A stretch of DNA of 64,000 nt. Origin: Desulfacinum hydrothermale DSM 13146 (GTDB lineage: Bacteria > Desulfobacterota > Syntrophobacteria > Syntrophobacterales > DSM-9756). The notes below the pieces were generated by a model. The model had not been told where the DNA came from and searched no databases. It worked only from the letters and a program-made list of their open reading frames with translations. The position numbers and the translations under genes were made by a program. The DNA is taken from NCBI RefSeq assembly GCF_900176285.1, contig NZ_FWXF01000002.1, positions 234,437 through 298,436 on the forward strand, written 5' to 3'. Shown in pieces: positions 28,680-37,457 of this stretch; position 1 is the first letter of the stretch, and each line of letters begins with the position of its first letter.

Positions 28680-29144
28680 ATGCTGAAGATCATGATCGGC
28701 GCCGACCATGCCGGCTTCGAACTGAAGCAAAAGATCGTGTCCCGGCTCCAGCAGGCCGGTTATCCCGTTGAGGACATCGGAACCCACAGCATGGACTCGG
28801 TGGATTATCCGGACTATGCCTTCCGGGTGGCACGGGCCGTGGCCGCCGGCCACGCGGACCGGGGGATCTTGGTGTGCGGCAGCGGGATCGGCATGTCCAT
28901 GGCCGCCAACCGCATATCGGGCGTACGTGCCGTGTTGGCTTGCGAGCCCTACGCGGCCAAGATGAGCCGTCGCCACAACGACAGCAACGTCCTGTGCCTG
29001 GGGGGCCGCTTTCTCGGTCAGGACCTGGCCTTCGAAATCGTGGACACCTGGCTCGCCGAAGGCTTTGAAGGGGGGCGCCACAGCCGGCGCGTGACCCTCT
29101 TGGACCGAGACACGGGCAAGGACGGTACGGGCCCTCATCTTTGA
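28680..29144 (+). CDS. rpiB: Ribose-5-phosphate isomerase B
   Basis: About 154 residues of the RpiB/LacAB family. [16 protein letters not shown] is the phosphate-binding start. The catalytic cysteine is Cys66 in [38 protein letters not shown] is the family's second signature. ATG 28680 has AAGAGGAA upstream. It precedes glyA by 22 bases, an order common in this phylum. Confidence 0.94.
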   Translation: MLKIMIGADHAGFELKQKIVSRLQQAGYPVEDIGTHSMDSVDYPDYAFRVARAVAAGHADRGILVCGSGIGMSMAANRISGVRAVLACEPYAAKMSRRHNDSNVLCLGGRFLGQDLAFEIVDTWLAEGFEGGRHSRRVTLLDRDTGKDGTGPHL

Positions 29145-29166
29145 CATCACAACGCACGAGGATAGG

Positions 29167-30444
29167 ATGGACATGCATTCACTCCAGTCGACGGACCCGG
29201 AAATCGCCCAAGTCCTTCGGGACGAAGAGCACCGGCAGCGGAGCAAGCTGGAACTGATCGCCTCGGAAAATTTCGTGAGCGACGCCGTCCGGCTGACCCA
29301 GGGATCGGTGCTCACCAACAAGTACGCCGAAGGCTATCCGGGGCGGCGCTACTACGGCGGATGCCAGTTCGTGGACGTGGCGGAACGGCTGGCTCAGGAA
29401 CGGGCCCGCCGTCTCTTCCAAGCCGAGTATGCCAACGTGCAGCCCCATTCCGGGTCCCAGGCCAACATGGCCGTCTATTTCGCCCTGTTGCAGCCCGGTG
29501 AGACCATCATGGGCATGGATCTGCGTCAGGGTGGCCATCTCACCCACGGAAGCCCGGTGAGCTTTTCCGGACGGCTCTTCCAGGTGGTTGCCTACGGAGT
29601 GAAACCGGACACCGAAACCATCGACTTCGACCAGATGGCCCGATTGGCCAGGGAACATCGCCCGAAGCTCATCGTGGCCGGCGCCAGCGCCTATCCGCGG
29701 ATCATCGATTTTGCCCGTTTCCGGGAAATCTGCGATGAAGTGGGCGCCTATCTCATGGTGGACATGGCCCACATCGCCGGGCTGGTGAGCGCCGGGGTGC
29801 ACCCCAATCCGGTGCCCCACGCCCACGTGGTCACCTCCACCACCCACAAGACCCTGCGCGGACCCCGCGGGGGTCTGATTCTCAGCGGGGCCGAGCTGGG
29901 CAGGAAGCTGGACAACCAGATCTTTCCCGGCATCCAGGGCGGTCCGCTCATGCACGTCATTGCCGCCAAGGCCGTGGCCTTCCAGGAAGCCTTGCAGCCC
30001 TGCTTCAAGGAATACCAACGGCGGATCGTGGAAAACGCCCGCACTCTGGCCCAGGAACTCCTGTCCCTCGGGTATCGGCTGGTTTCCGGCGGCACCGACA
30101 ATCACCTGATGCTGGTGGATCTTCGCAACAAGGGCATCACGGGCAAGCAGGCCGAAGAGGCCCTGGACATGGCGGGCATCACGGTGAACAAGAATTCCAT
30201 CCCCTTCGATCCGCAAAAGCCCCATGTCACCAGCGGTATCCGGATCGGTACAGCGGCCGTCACCACCCGCGGTATGGAACCTTCCCACATGGTGGAGATC
30301 GGCCGCTTTATCCACCAAGCCCTGTCGGCCATGGGGGACGAGACACGCCTGGCGGCGCTCCAACGCCAGGTGGCCTCTTTTTGTGATGACTTTCCGCTGC
30401 ACGACCCCGGAAGTCACTCCCACGTTCTTTCGGCTCAAGGCTAG
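29167..30444 (+). CDS. glyA: Serine hydroxymethyltransferase
   Basis: A 425-residue PLP enzyme that interconverts serine and glycine with tetrahydrofolate. The N-terminal [16 protein letters not shown] is typical. The PLP lysine is Lys228 in [30 protein letters not shown] and [18 protein letters not shown] are other family marks. It starts at ATG 29167 (ATG 29173 is in frame). The gene ends in TAG, with element copy B a few bases further on. Confidence 0.96.
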   Translation: MDMHSLQSTDPEIAQVLRDEEHRQRSKLELIASENFVSDAVRLTQGSVLTNKYAEGYPGRRYYGGCQFVDVAERLAQERARRLFQAEYANVQPHSGSQANMAVYFALLQPGETIMGMDLRQGGHLTHGSPVSFSGRLFQVVAYGVKPDTETIDFDQMARLAREHRPKLIVAGASAYPRIIDFARFREICDEVGAYLMVDMAHIAGLVSAGVHPNPVPHAHVVTSTTHKTLRGPRGGLILSGAELGRKLDNQIFPGIQGGPLMHVIAAKAVAFQEALQPCFKEYQRRIVENARTLAQELLSLGYRLVSGGTDNHLMLVDLRNKGITGKQAEEALDMAGITVNKNSIPFDPQKPHVTSGIRIGTAAVTTRGMEPSHMVEIGRFIHQALSAMGDETRLAALQRQVASFCDDFPLHDPGSHSHVLSAQG

Positions 30445-30448
30445 GAGG

Positions 30449-30604
30449 GTGTCTGAGAACGCCCAGGTTCCTCACTTCTTGTGTGGACGGAAGGTTGGGA
30501 CTTTCAAGCAGGCTTGCGCTGCTGGCCTGGACAGCTCAAACAAGAGCCACAGGGCACGGTGGAATTTCAGACAGTTAGAAATCTAAAAGGCCATTGTCGG
30601 ACGG
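30449..30604 (+). repeat. Intergenic element, copy B (without nested palindrome)
   Basis: About 156 bases in the 312-base gap between glyA and ribD. It aligns with copy A from TGTCTGAGAACGCCCAGG to GGCCATTGTCGGAC. It lacks the GTAGGGGCGGG palindrome and its flanks: CTGGCCTGGACAGCTCAAAC replaces that stretch. The remainder of the gap (30605-30756) carries a short stretch, CGTGAAACCGAT at 30668-30679, also found at 41756-41767, and no gene. Confidence 0.75.
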
Positions 30605-30756
30605 GCTCTACAGGGCAAGATGAGAAGTAAGCACGGGAAATGAAGTCATGCATCGGGAATCGTAACTCGTGAAACCGATGCCGGATGACCGACCAGTGAA
30701 AACCGAAACCCCATAACCACTCAGCCTTCTGGGGTGAGCCCCAAGGAGCGTGGCGG

Positions 30757-31881
30757 GTGAACGCAAACGCAATGGATACGGACACCTTTTACATGCGGCG
30801 AGCCCTGCGGATCGCCGCTCGCGGTTCCGGCTGGACCAGCCCCAACCCCATGGTGGGCGCCGTGGTGGTCCGGGACGGCCGCATCGTCGGAGAAGGCTAC
30901 CACCGCCGGGTGGGGGAAGCCCATGCGGAAGTGAACGCCCTGCGCCAGGCGGGAGACGCCTGTCGGGGCGCCACCCTGTACGTGACCCTGGAGCCTTGCA
31001 ACCATCACGGTCGGACGCCTCCGTGCACCGAAGCGGTCTTGGCGGCGGGCGTCCGCAGGGTGGTGGCGGGCATGCTGGATCCCAACCCGCAGGTGGCGGG
31101 AGGCGGCCTGGACAGACTCCGGGCGGCGGGCCTCCAGGTCGTGGCCGGCGTTTTGGAAGAAGAATGCCGGCTTCTCAACCAGCCTTTCATCAAGTGGGTG
31201 ACCCAGGGTGTGCCCCACGTGACTCTGAAGGCCGCGGCCACCCTGGACGGTCGGATCGCCGCCCGAACGGGCGACGCCCGTTGGGTGTCCAACGAAAAGT
31301 CGCGGCGCCATACGCATCGGCTGCGGCACCGGCTGGACGCCATCCTGGTGGGCGTGGGAACGGCCCTGGCGGACGACCCACTACTCACCGCCCGCCTTCC
31401 CGGAACCAGGTGCCGCCAGCCTCTTCGCATCGTCTTGGACAGCACTCTTCACCTTCCCGAAAGTTCCCAGCTGGTTCGCACCGCTTCTCAATCGCCGGTC
31501 TGGGTGGTGTGCGCGGAAGACGCGCCCCAAGAAAAGCAAAGGCGATTGGAAGACCAGGGCGTGGAGGTCCTGCGCCTTGCCCGCGCGGAAGCCGGCTGCG
31601 ATCTTTCCGAGCTCCTTGGAGAACTGGGGCGGCGATCGATCACCAGCCTCCTGGTGGAAGGCGGTGCGCGCGTGCACGGCGCCTTTTTGGATCAGGGCCT
31701 GGCCGATACGCTCGTTCTCTTTCTGGCCCCCAAGATCCTGGGAGATGCCGAGGGAGTCCCCGTCTTTCAGGGCGGGGCCCGATGGAGCATGCAGGACGCC
31801 GCCGGCCTTTACGGCGTCAAAGTGCGAAGAATGGACTCGGACCTGCTGATCACCGCAAGATTCCGGGAGGGGCTTTACTGA
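30757..31881 (+). CDS. ribD: Bifunctional riboflavin biosynthesis deaminase/reductase
   Basis: A 374-residue two-domain enzyme. The N-terminal deaminase has HAEVNAL and the zinc-binding TLEPCNHHGRTPPCTEAVL. The C-terminal reductase has TLKAAATLDGRIAARTGDARW and LLVEGGARVHGAFL. It carries out the second and third steps from the GTP-derived pyrimidine. GTG 30757 is preferred because AAGGAG lies eight bases upstream; ATG 30772 is the alternative. First gene of the rib cluster. No FMN riboswitch is visible upstream. Confidence 0.94.
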   Translation: MNANAMDTDTFYMRRALRIAARGSGWTSPNPMVGAVVVRDGRIVGEGYHRRVGEAHAEVNALRQAGDACRGATLYVTLEPCNHHGRTPPCTEAVLAAGVRRVVAGMLDPNPQVAGGGLDRLRAAGLQVVAGVLEEECRLLNQPFIKWVTQGVPHVTLKAAATLDGRIAARTGDARWVSNEKSRRHTHRLRHRLDAILVGVGTALADDPLLTARLPGTRCRQPLRIVLDSTLHLPESSQLVRTASQSPVWVVCAEDAPQEKQRRLEDQGVEVLRLARAEAGCDLSELLGELGRRSITSLLVEGGARVHGAFLDQGLADTLVLFLAPKILGDAEGVPVFQGGARWSMQDAAGLYGVKVRRMDSDLLITARFREGLY

Positions 31882-32055
31882 CCGCGGGCTTCACCGGAAA
31901 GGCGATCTCCGCCATGATTCCACAAGCGCCTGCTGAAGGGGCCCTGCCGCAGATCTGAAGCCTCGCGGATGCTTAAGGGAAGCCCGGGCGGTCCGCTGCC
32001 GGGCCGAAACGCCGGACAGCTTCCCAGCAACCCAGCACACAGGAAGGAAAACCAC

Positions 32056-32718
32056 ATGTTTACGGGACTGGTGGAAGGAACGGGCACCCTGCTCCGCATC
32101 GACCGCAGGGGTCCGGACGCGCGCATGGCCCTGCGCGCCGATTTCGACCCGGAAGGATTCACCTTGGGAGAGAGCATCGCGGTGGACGGGGCGTGCCTGA
32201 CCGTGGTCTCCTTTGAAGGGCGAACCTTCAGCGTGGACGTCTCGGCCGAAACCCTTTCCCGAACCACCCTGGGGTCCAAGAGTCCGGGAGCCCGTTTCAA
32301 CCTGGAACGGGCTCTGCGGCTGGGGGACCGCCTGGGAGGCCATCTGGTCACCGGACACATCGACGGTCTGGGAACACTCCAGGACCGGGCCATGGAAGGA
32401 AGGTCCTGGAAGCTGACCTTTGCCATCCCGCCGGAGCTGTCCCGTTACGTGGTGCCCAAGGGTTCCATCGCCATCAACGGCGTGAGCCTCACGGTGAACA
32501 CCTGCGAGCCGGGCCGGTTCTATGTGAACGTCATCCCCCACACGGCGGACGTGACCACCATCGGGCAGCTCAAGATCGGCGAGGAGGTGAACATCGAAAC
32601 GGACATCATCGGAAAGTACGTGGAGCGCCTGCTCAAGGGCTATGACGCCCAGGACAAAGCGGACTCCCCATCGCCTGGGATCGACACGGCCTTCCTGGTG
32701 GAACACGGGTTTCTGTAA
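32056..32718 (+). CDS. ribE: Riboflavin synthase alpha subunit
   Basis: About 220 residues with two lumazine-binding repeats, each with an MFTGLVEG- or [14 protein letters not shown] motif and a DGACLTVV or NGVSLTV signature. It dismutates 6,7-dimethyl-8-ribityllumazine into riboflavin. ATG 32056 has AGGAAGGAAA upstream. It is called ribC in some naming schemes. A long hairpin lies between it and ribBA. Confidence 0.94.
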   Translation: MFTGLVEGTGTLLRIDRRGPDARMALRADFDPEGFTLGESIAVDGACLTVVSFEGRTFSVDVSAETLSRTTLGSKSPGARFNLERALRLGDRLGGHLVTGHIDGLGTLQDRAMEGRSWKLTFAIPPELSRYVVPKGSIAINGVSLTVNTCEPGRFYVNVIPHTADVTTIGQLKIGEEVNIETDIIGKYVERLLKGYDAQDKADSPSPGIDTAFLVEHGFL

Positions 32719-32760
32719 CGGGCGAAGCTTTCTTGTATCGGGGGAAACATCATGTTATAG

Positions 32761-32799
32761 GACTCCCGACCCGCCTGCCGGGTCGGGAGTCGTTCTTTG
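32761..32799 (+). terminator. Strong hairpin between ribE and ribBA
   Basis: GACTCCCGACCCG (32761-32773) pairs perfectly with CGGGTCGGGAGTC (32779-32791) around a CCTGC loop, followed by GTTCTTTG. The tail is only moderately T-rich. It could terminate or attenuate transcription between ribE and ribBA inside the cluster. Confidence 0.6.
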
Positions 32800-32848
32800 C
32801 GGGAGCGGGATTTCCGCCTCCCTATTCCTTTGCTGGAAGGAGCCGATC

Positions 32849-34093
32849 ATGCCACTGGCAACCATTCCCGAAGCCTTGGAAGACATTCGTCAGGGGAAGA
32901 TGGTCATCCTCGTGGACGATGAGGATCGGGAAAACGAAGGCGATCTGTGCATCGCCGCCGAGAAAGTCACCCCTGAGGCCATCAACTTCATGGCCAAACA
33001 CGGCCGCGGTCTCATCTGCCTGGCGCTCACCCCCGAATGGGTGGACCGGTTGCAGCTTCCCATGATGGTCCGGGACAACAAGAGCCCTTTTGAGACGGCG
33101 TTCACCATCTCCATTGAGGCGCGAACCGGTGTCACCACGGGAATCAGCGCCGCGGACAGGGCCCACACCATCCTGACGGCCGTAGCCGACGACGCCAAGC
33201 CGGAAGACCTGGTGAGCCCCGGTCATGTCTTTCCGCTCCGGGCCAAGAAGGGCGGCGTGCTGGTGCGCACGGGCCAGACGGAAGGATCGGTGGACCTGGC
33301 CCGCCTGGCCGGATTGAAGCCCGCCGGGGTGATCTGCGAGATCATGAAAGACGACGGCACCATGGCCCGCATGCCGGACCTGGAAAAGTTCGCCCAAGAA
33401 CACAACCTGAAGATTGTCACCATCGCCGATCTCATCGAATACCGCATGCAGACGGAAAGCTTCGTGCAGCGTGCGGCTGAGGCTCGCCTGCCCAGTCTCT
33501 TCGGGGAAGAGTTCAAAGTGATCGCTTATACCAACGTGATCGATGAATACACCCACCTGGCCCTGGTCAAGGGGGAGATCCGCCCCGAGGACGAGGTGCT
33601 GGTGCGCGTGCACTCGGAATGCCTCACCGGCGATGTTTTTGGATCCCTGCGCTGCGACTGCGGCGACCAGCTCCGGGCCGCCATGCTCAAGATCGACCGG
33701 GAAGGCAGCGGCGTCCTCCTCTACATGAGGAACCACGAAGGACGGGGCATCGGGCTGGTCAACAAGCTCAGGGCCTACGCCCTTCAGGAGCAAGGCTACG
33801 ACACAGTGGAGGCCAACGAGGCGCTGGGATTCAAGGCGGATCTTCGCGACTACGGTATCGGTGCCCAGATCCTGGTGGACCTGGGGGTGCGAAAGATGCG
33901 TCTCATGACCAACAACCCCAAGAAGATCGTCGGGTTGCAGGGATACGGCCTCACCGTCACCGAACGGGTGCCCATCGAGATCGAACCCAACCCGTGCAAC
34001 TACGACTATCTGAAGACCAAGTGCACCAAGATGGGCCATGTGCTCCACTGTCTGGATTCAGCCGAAGAGGTGAAAAAGCATGAGAGTGTTTGA
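32849..34093 (+). CDS. ribBA: Bifunctional DHBP synthase / GTP cyclohydrolase II
   Basis: About 414 residues. The N-terminal DHBP synthase has [11 protein letters not shown] and [21 protein letters not shown]. The C-terminal GTP cyclohydrolase II has [21 protein letters not shown] (zinc cysteines) and [19 protein letters not shown]. Both catalytic halves look intact. ATG 32849 has AAGGAG upstream. The 3' end overlaps ribH by 14 bases. Confidence 0.95.
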   Translation: MPLATIPEALEDIRQGKMVILVDDEDRENEGDLCIAAEKVTPEAINFMAKHGRGLICLALTPEWVDRLQLPMMVRDNKSPFETAFTISIEARTGVTTGISAADRAHTILTAVADDAKPEDLVSPGHVFPLRAKKGGVLVRTGQTEGSVDLARLAGLKPAGVICEIMKDDGTMARMPDLEKFAQEHNLKIVTIADLIEYRMQTESFVQRAAEARLPSLFGEEFKVIAYTNVIDEYTHLALVKGEIRPEDEVLVRVHSECLTGDVFGSLRCDCGDQLRAAMLKIDREGSGVLLYMRNHEGRGIGLVNKLRAYALQEQGYDTVEANEALGFKADLRDYGIGAQILVDLGVRKMRLMTNNPKKIVGLQGYGLTVTERVPIEIEPNPCNYDYLKTKCTKMGHVLHCLDSAEEVKKHESV

Positions 34094-34541
34094 AGGCAAC
34101 CTGCGAGCGGAAGGGCTCAAGTTCGGCATCGTGGTCAGCCGTTTCAATGATTTCATCTGCGAACGGCTGTTGGGCGGGGCCGTGGATGCCCTCACCAGGA
34201 CCGGGGCCAGTGAGGCGGATATCCACGTCTACAAAGTCCCGGGAGCGTTCGAGATTCCCTTGACGGCCAAGAAGGTGGCTGCCAGCGGCCGTTACGACGC
34301 CATCATCTGCCTGGGGGCCGTTATCCGCGGAGCCACGCCCCACTTCGATTACGTGGCCGCCGAAGTCTCCAAAGGGATCGCCACGGTGAGCCTGGAAGCG
34401 GCCACTCCCATCACCTTCGGCGTGCTCACCACGGACACCCTGGAACAGGCCATCGAGCGGGCCGGGTCCAAGGCGGGCAACAAGGGCTTCGAAGCGGCCA
34501 TGGCCGCCGTGGAAATGGCCAATCTACTGAAAAACATCTAG
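34080..34541 (+). CDS. ribH: 6,7-dimethyl-8-ribityllumazine synthase
   Basis: A 153-residue lumazine synthase. [32 protein letters not shown] and [16 protein letters not shown] are the substrate-site signatures, with the catalytic His in [28 protein letters not shown] is the C-terminal mark. Its start lies within the end of ribBA. Confidence 0.96.
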   Translation: MRVFEGNLRAEGLKFGIVVSRFNDFICERLLGGAVDALTRTGASEADIHVYKVPGAFEIPLTAKKVAASGRYDAIICLGAVIRGATPHFDYVAAEVSKGIATVSLEAATPITFGVLTTDTLEQAIERAGSKAGNKGFEAAMAAVEMANLLKNI

Positions 34542-34553
34542 GTGAACAGGCCC

Positions 34554-35006
34554 ATGGGACTTCGTCGCCAGGCCCGAGAACTGGCCTTGCAAGTGCTCTA
34601 CCAGATGGACTTCAACCAGATGGCGCCCGAACGTGCCTTCGATCTGGTGTGCCGATGCTTCGAAGTGGCCCGGGAACCCCGGGCCTTCGCCAAGCTCTTG
34701 GTGGACGGGGTCTGCCTTCACAAGGAAGCCATCGATCAGCGGCTCGCCGAGGCTTCTGAAAACTGGCGCGTGGAACGCATGTCCTCGGTGGACCGCAATA
34801 TCTTGCGCATCGCCCTCTACGAAATGTTTCACCGGGACGACATCCCCCCCCGGGTGTCCATCAACGAAGCCATCGAACTGGCCAAGCGCTTCGGCACCGA
34901 AGACTCCCGCTCCTTCGTCAACGGTGTGCTGGACAAGCTCTTCCACACCAAACAACAAAAAGAAGACAAGGCCGCGCCCGCTCCCCCGAAGCAGTCACCC
35001 GCCTGA
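34554..35006 (+). CDS. nusB: Transcription antitermination factor NusB
   Basis: About 150 residues. MGLRRQARELALQVLYQMDFN is the typical N-terminus. VDRNILRIALYEMF and PRVSINEAIELAKRFGTEDS-like segments are the family core. I chose ATG 34554 with AGGTG upstream; GTG 34542 directly after the ribH stop is in frame. The ribH-nusB order is common. The element copy C starts six bases after the stop. Confidence 0.93.
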   Translation: MGLRRQARELALQVLYQMDFNQMAPERAFDLVCRCFEVAREPRAFAKLLVDGVCLHKEAIDQRLAEASENWRVERMSSVDRNILRIALYEMFHRDDIPPRVSINEAIELAKRFGTEDSRSFVNGVLDKLFHTKQQKEDKAAPAPPKQSPA

Positions 35007-35011
35007 GGGGG

Positions 35012-35216
35012 CTGTCCGGCAAGGGCCTTTGGGCCTTCTGGGGGATTATCAACTGGACGCAATTCCACCGTGCCCCGTGGCTCTTTTTGAGCCTTGTGGG
35101 GGCAGGTTCGGAACCCGCCCCTACTGCTGCAAGGTCAGGCTGATAGCACGATCCCGCCTAGCAGTTCCAAACTTTCGTCCACACAAGAAGGCAACAACCT
35201 GGGCGTTCTCAGACAG
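35012..35216 (-). repeat. Intergenic element, copy C
   Basis: About 205 bases in the opposite orientation to copies A and B. It fills the gap between the convergent nusB and hybrid-kinase genes almost exactly. Its outer ends CTGTCCGGCAA (35012-35022) and TTCTCAGACAG (35206-35216) form an imperfect inverted pair. The nested palindrome at 35096-35124 has two mismatches compared with copy A. Confidence 0.75.
35096..35124. repeat. Nested palindrome in copy C
   Basis: The same 29-base palindrome as in copy A with a few substitutions (GTGGGGGCAGGTTC half and GAACCCGCCCCTAC half). Confidence 0.6.
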
Positions 35217-35220
35217 CCTG

Positions 35221-37134
35221 CTACGAGAGAAATGGAGACTTCCCGGCATCTTGAGCCCGAAAGCCCTTTTCAGACAGGCTCCCGGCCCCTCCGGAATCGT
35301 CCATGACGCGGCGGATGGTCGCCGCCAGATCCTCCACCTTGTAGGGCTTGATCACCACCCCGTCGAAACCGTAATCACGGTGGCGGGCCATGACGGGATC
35401 GTTGCAATAGCCGCTGGAAACAATCGTCCGCACGCCGGGATGGATGGATCGCAGCGCTTCCAGGGTTTCCTGCCCCCCCATGCCCCCGGGCACCGTGAGG
35501 TCCAAGACCACCACATCGTAGGGCGCGCCCGATTCCAACGCCCGCCGATAAGCGGCCACCGCTTCCGAGCCCTCCCGGGCCAGGCTCACCTCAAAGCCAA
35601 GCAAGCGCAGCATCTCGCCCACGGTCTCCCGCACCAACTCCTCGTCATCCATCACCAGGACCTTGCCCTGCGTGCGGGACGATCCCGGAAGATCCCTCGG
35701 CCCCTCCTGGGCAGCGCACTCCCCTGCCGCGGCGGGCAAAAAGAATCGGACCTCCGTTCCTTGTCCCTTCTGCGAATTCACCGAGATGCTCCCCCCGTGG
35801 CGCCGAATCACGGAATGGGCCACCGAAAGGCCGATTCCCGCTCCGAGGCCCTGGCCGTAGGGATCGAACAGCCGCTCCACCATTTCACGGGCCAGTGCCG
35901 GCCCGTGATCCCGAAAGGAAAAGCGCACATAGCGTCCCGCCGGAAGCCCCTCCCGATCCTGCGCAATCACCACGTTTTCGGCTCGAACCTGTATCCTGCC
36001 GCCCGGTTCGGCTCGCTTCTTTCCATGGAGGGTAATCTGGTGGATGGCCTGTCGCACCAGGGCTTCATCGGCCTGGATCGGCCAGAGATCTTCTGGTGTT
36101 TGGATATGGGCCGTGACAGCCGAGCCAGAAAGGGCGAAATGGACCGTTTCGGTAAGGAGTTTTGCTGAATCCAGGGGGACCCGGACGGGTTCCCCACCGG
36201 TCGCGAAGGTGAGTAGCTGGCGGGTGATAGCCTGAGCCCGAAAGCAGGCACTTTCCGCATTCACCAGCCGTTCATACACGCGGCTCCCGGGCTCCGCACT
36301 CACCTTGGCCAGGGAAATGTTACCCAGGATCGCCGCCAGGGCATTGTTGAAATCATGGGCGATGCCTCCAGCCAGCATGCCCAGAGCTTCCAGTCTCTGG
36401 ACCCGCAGCCATTCCCACTCCCGGGCCTTCCGCGGGCGCAGGTCCCGGCACACGACACACAGCCTGCCGGTGTCGGCAATGGGATTGAGGGTCATCTCCA
36501 CCGGGACCTCTTCACCGCCTTTGGTGCGCAGTCGCTTTTCGCACACCCGACCGTCCAAGGCCCCGATCGTGCGGTTCAGACACGCCTCCACCTCATCGGG
36601 AGGAGCATTCAAAAGATCGGACAGGGACACCCCCCTGAGCTCCTCCTCCGAGTAGCCCAGCAAAGAAGCCAAAGACCGGTTGACCGTTTCGATCCGCTTC
36701 TGCCGCACATCCAACACGGCGACCCCGTCCAGCATCTGTTCCATGGGAAACCGGCCGCACGTTTGCCGATCCTCCCACGGTTGGTCGTCCAGGGGAAGAC
36801 CCTCCGCGTCCGCCAAGAACTCCAAGACACCCATGAGCGTTCCCAGGGAGTCCACAAAGGGAAGAGCCCGGCCGCGCCGGAATGGGCCGCCGTTGGAACG
36901 TTTTTCCACCCGAACCGGCGCCCTTTTCTCCATGGCCTGGAGGACGGCGCAGTCCGCGCAAGGCCGGCTCCGCCCGTGAAGCACCCGGTAGCATTTTCTT
37001 CCCAGAAGCTCCCGCCGGGACTTGCCTGCCCACCGGCAGGCCGCTCTGTTGGCCCACAGGATCTGTAGCTGCCGATCGTAATAGAAAATCAGATCTCCAA
37101 TCTGATCCAGCGCGGAAAGAAATCGATCTCCCAT
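35221..37134 (-). CDS. Hybrid sensor histidine kinase (PAS-PAS-HisKA-ATPase-receiver)
   Basis: A 637-residue soluble hybrid kinase with no membrane segment. The first PAS (residues 1-110) has a cysteine cluster, CYRVLHGRSRPCADC, which may bind a redox cofactor. A second PAS follows, then HisKA with LAGGIAHDFNNALAAILGN. In the ATPase region the G2 box GAGIGLSVAHSVIRRHGG is good, but the N-box Asn is missing (QAIHQITLHG) and the G1 box reads DHGPAL instead of DxGxG. The receiver has Asp in VVVLDLTVPGG and Lys in GVVIKPY. No partner regulator is adjacent. The TAG stop lies 4 bases from element copy C. Confidence 0.85.
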   Translation of the reverse strand: MGDRFLSALDQIGDLIFYYDRQLQILWANRAACRWAGKSRRELLGRKCYRVLHGRSRPCADCAVLQAMEKRAPVRVEKRSNGGPFRRGRALPFVDSLGTLMGVLEFLADAEGLPLDDQPWEDRQTCGRFPMEQMLDGVAVLDVRQKRIETVNRSLASLLGYSEEELRGVSLSDLLNAPPDEVEACLNRTIGALDGRVCEKRLRTKGGEEVPVEMTLNPIADTGRLCVVCRDLRPRKAREWEWLRVQRLEALGMLAGGIAHDFNNALAAILGNISLAKVSAEPGSRVYERLVNAESACFRAQAITRQLLTFATGGEPVRVPLDSAKLLTETVHFALSGSAVTAHIQTPEDLWPIQADEALVRQAIHQITLHGKKRAEPGGRIQVRAENVVIAQDREGLPAGRYVRFSFRDHGPALAREMVERLFDPYGQGLGAGIGLSVAHSVIRRHGGSISVNSQKGQGTEVRFFLPAAAGECAAQEGPRDLPGSSRTQGKVLVMDDEELVRETVGEMLRLLGFEVSLAREGSEAVAAYRRALESGAPYDVVVLDLTVPGGMGGQETLEALRSIHPGVRTIVSSGYCNDPVMARHRDYGFDGVVIKPYKVEDLAATIRRVMDDSGGAGSLSEKGFRAQDAGKSPFLS

Positions 37135-37457
37135 GGGGAGCCTCCGAATATGCGCCCTGGGCGCGAAGGAAAAGGGACAAACGTTGGGTTCAGGATAAAA
37201 AAGGCATCGGGATGGTTTTCACATAGCAGAACGCGTGCCGGCATGCAAGTTCCAATGGATGGAAGACCCTGCCGAAAACGACTTCCCCCGGCGGGGGGCC
37301 CACCGGGGGAAGGAATAGGCACACAGGGATCGTCCGCCGCGGCCATCGCCCAAGACCGCGGAAAAGAAGGAGGAAAGACCTCAGAGGAGTCTGACCAGGT
37401 CTCCACCCACGGCAGGCGGCCAACGGGAGTCAGAACTTGAAAGGCAAGGGTGAAACG
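37135..37457. other. Gene-free spacer with hairpin downstream of the TRAP operon
   Basis: 323 bases between the TRAP permease stop and the hybrid kinase start. CTTCCCCCGG (37282-37291) pairs perfectly with CCGGGGGAAG (37303-37312). On the minus strand it is followed by TCGTTTTC, so it may be the terminator of the leftward TRAP operon. No gene or clear promoter seen. Confidence 0.5.

Noticed and set aside
30605..30756. FMN riboswitch upstream of ribD
   Set aside because: None of the conserved RFN blocks (such as AGGGTGAAATTCCC or ACCGGCGGT) is present here or in the ribE-ribBA gap.
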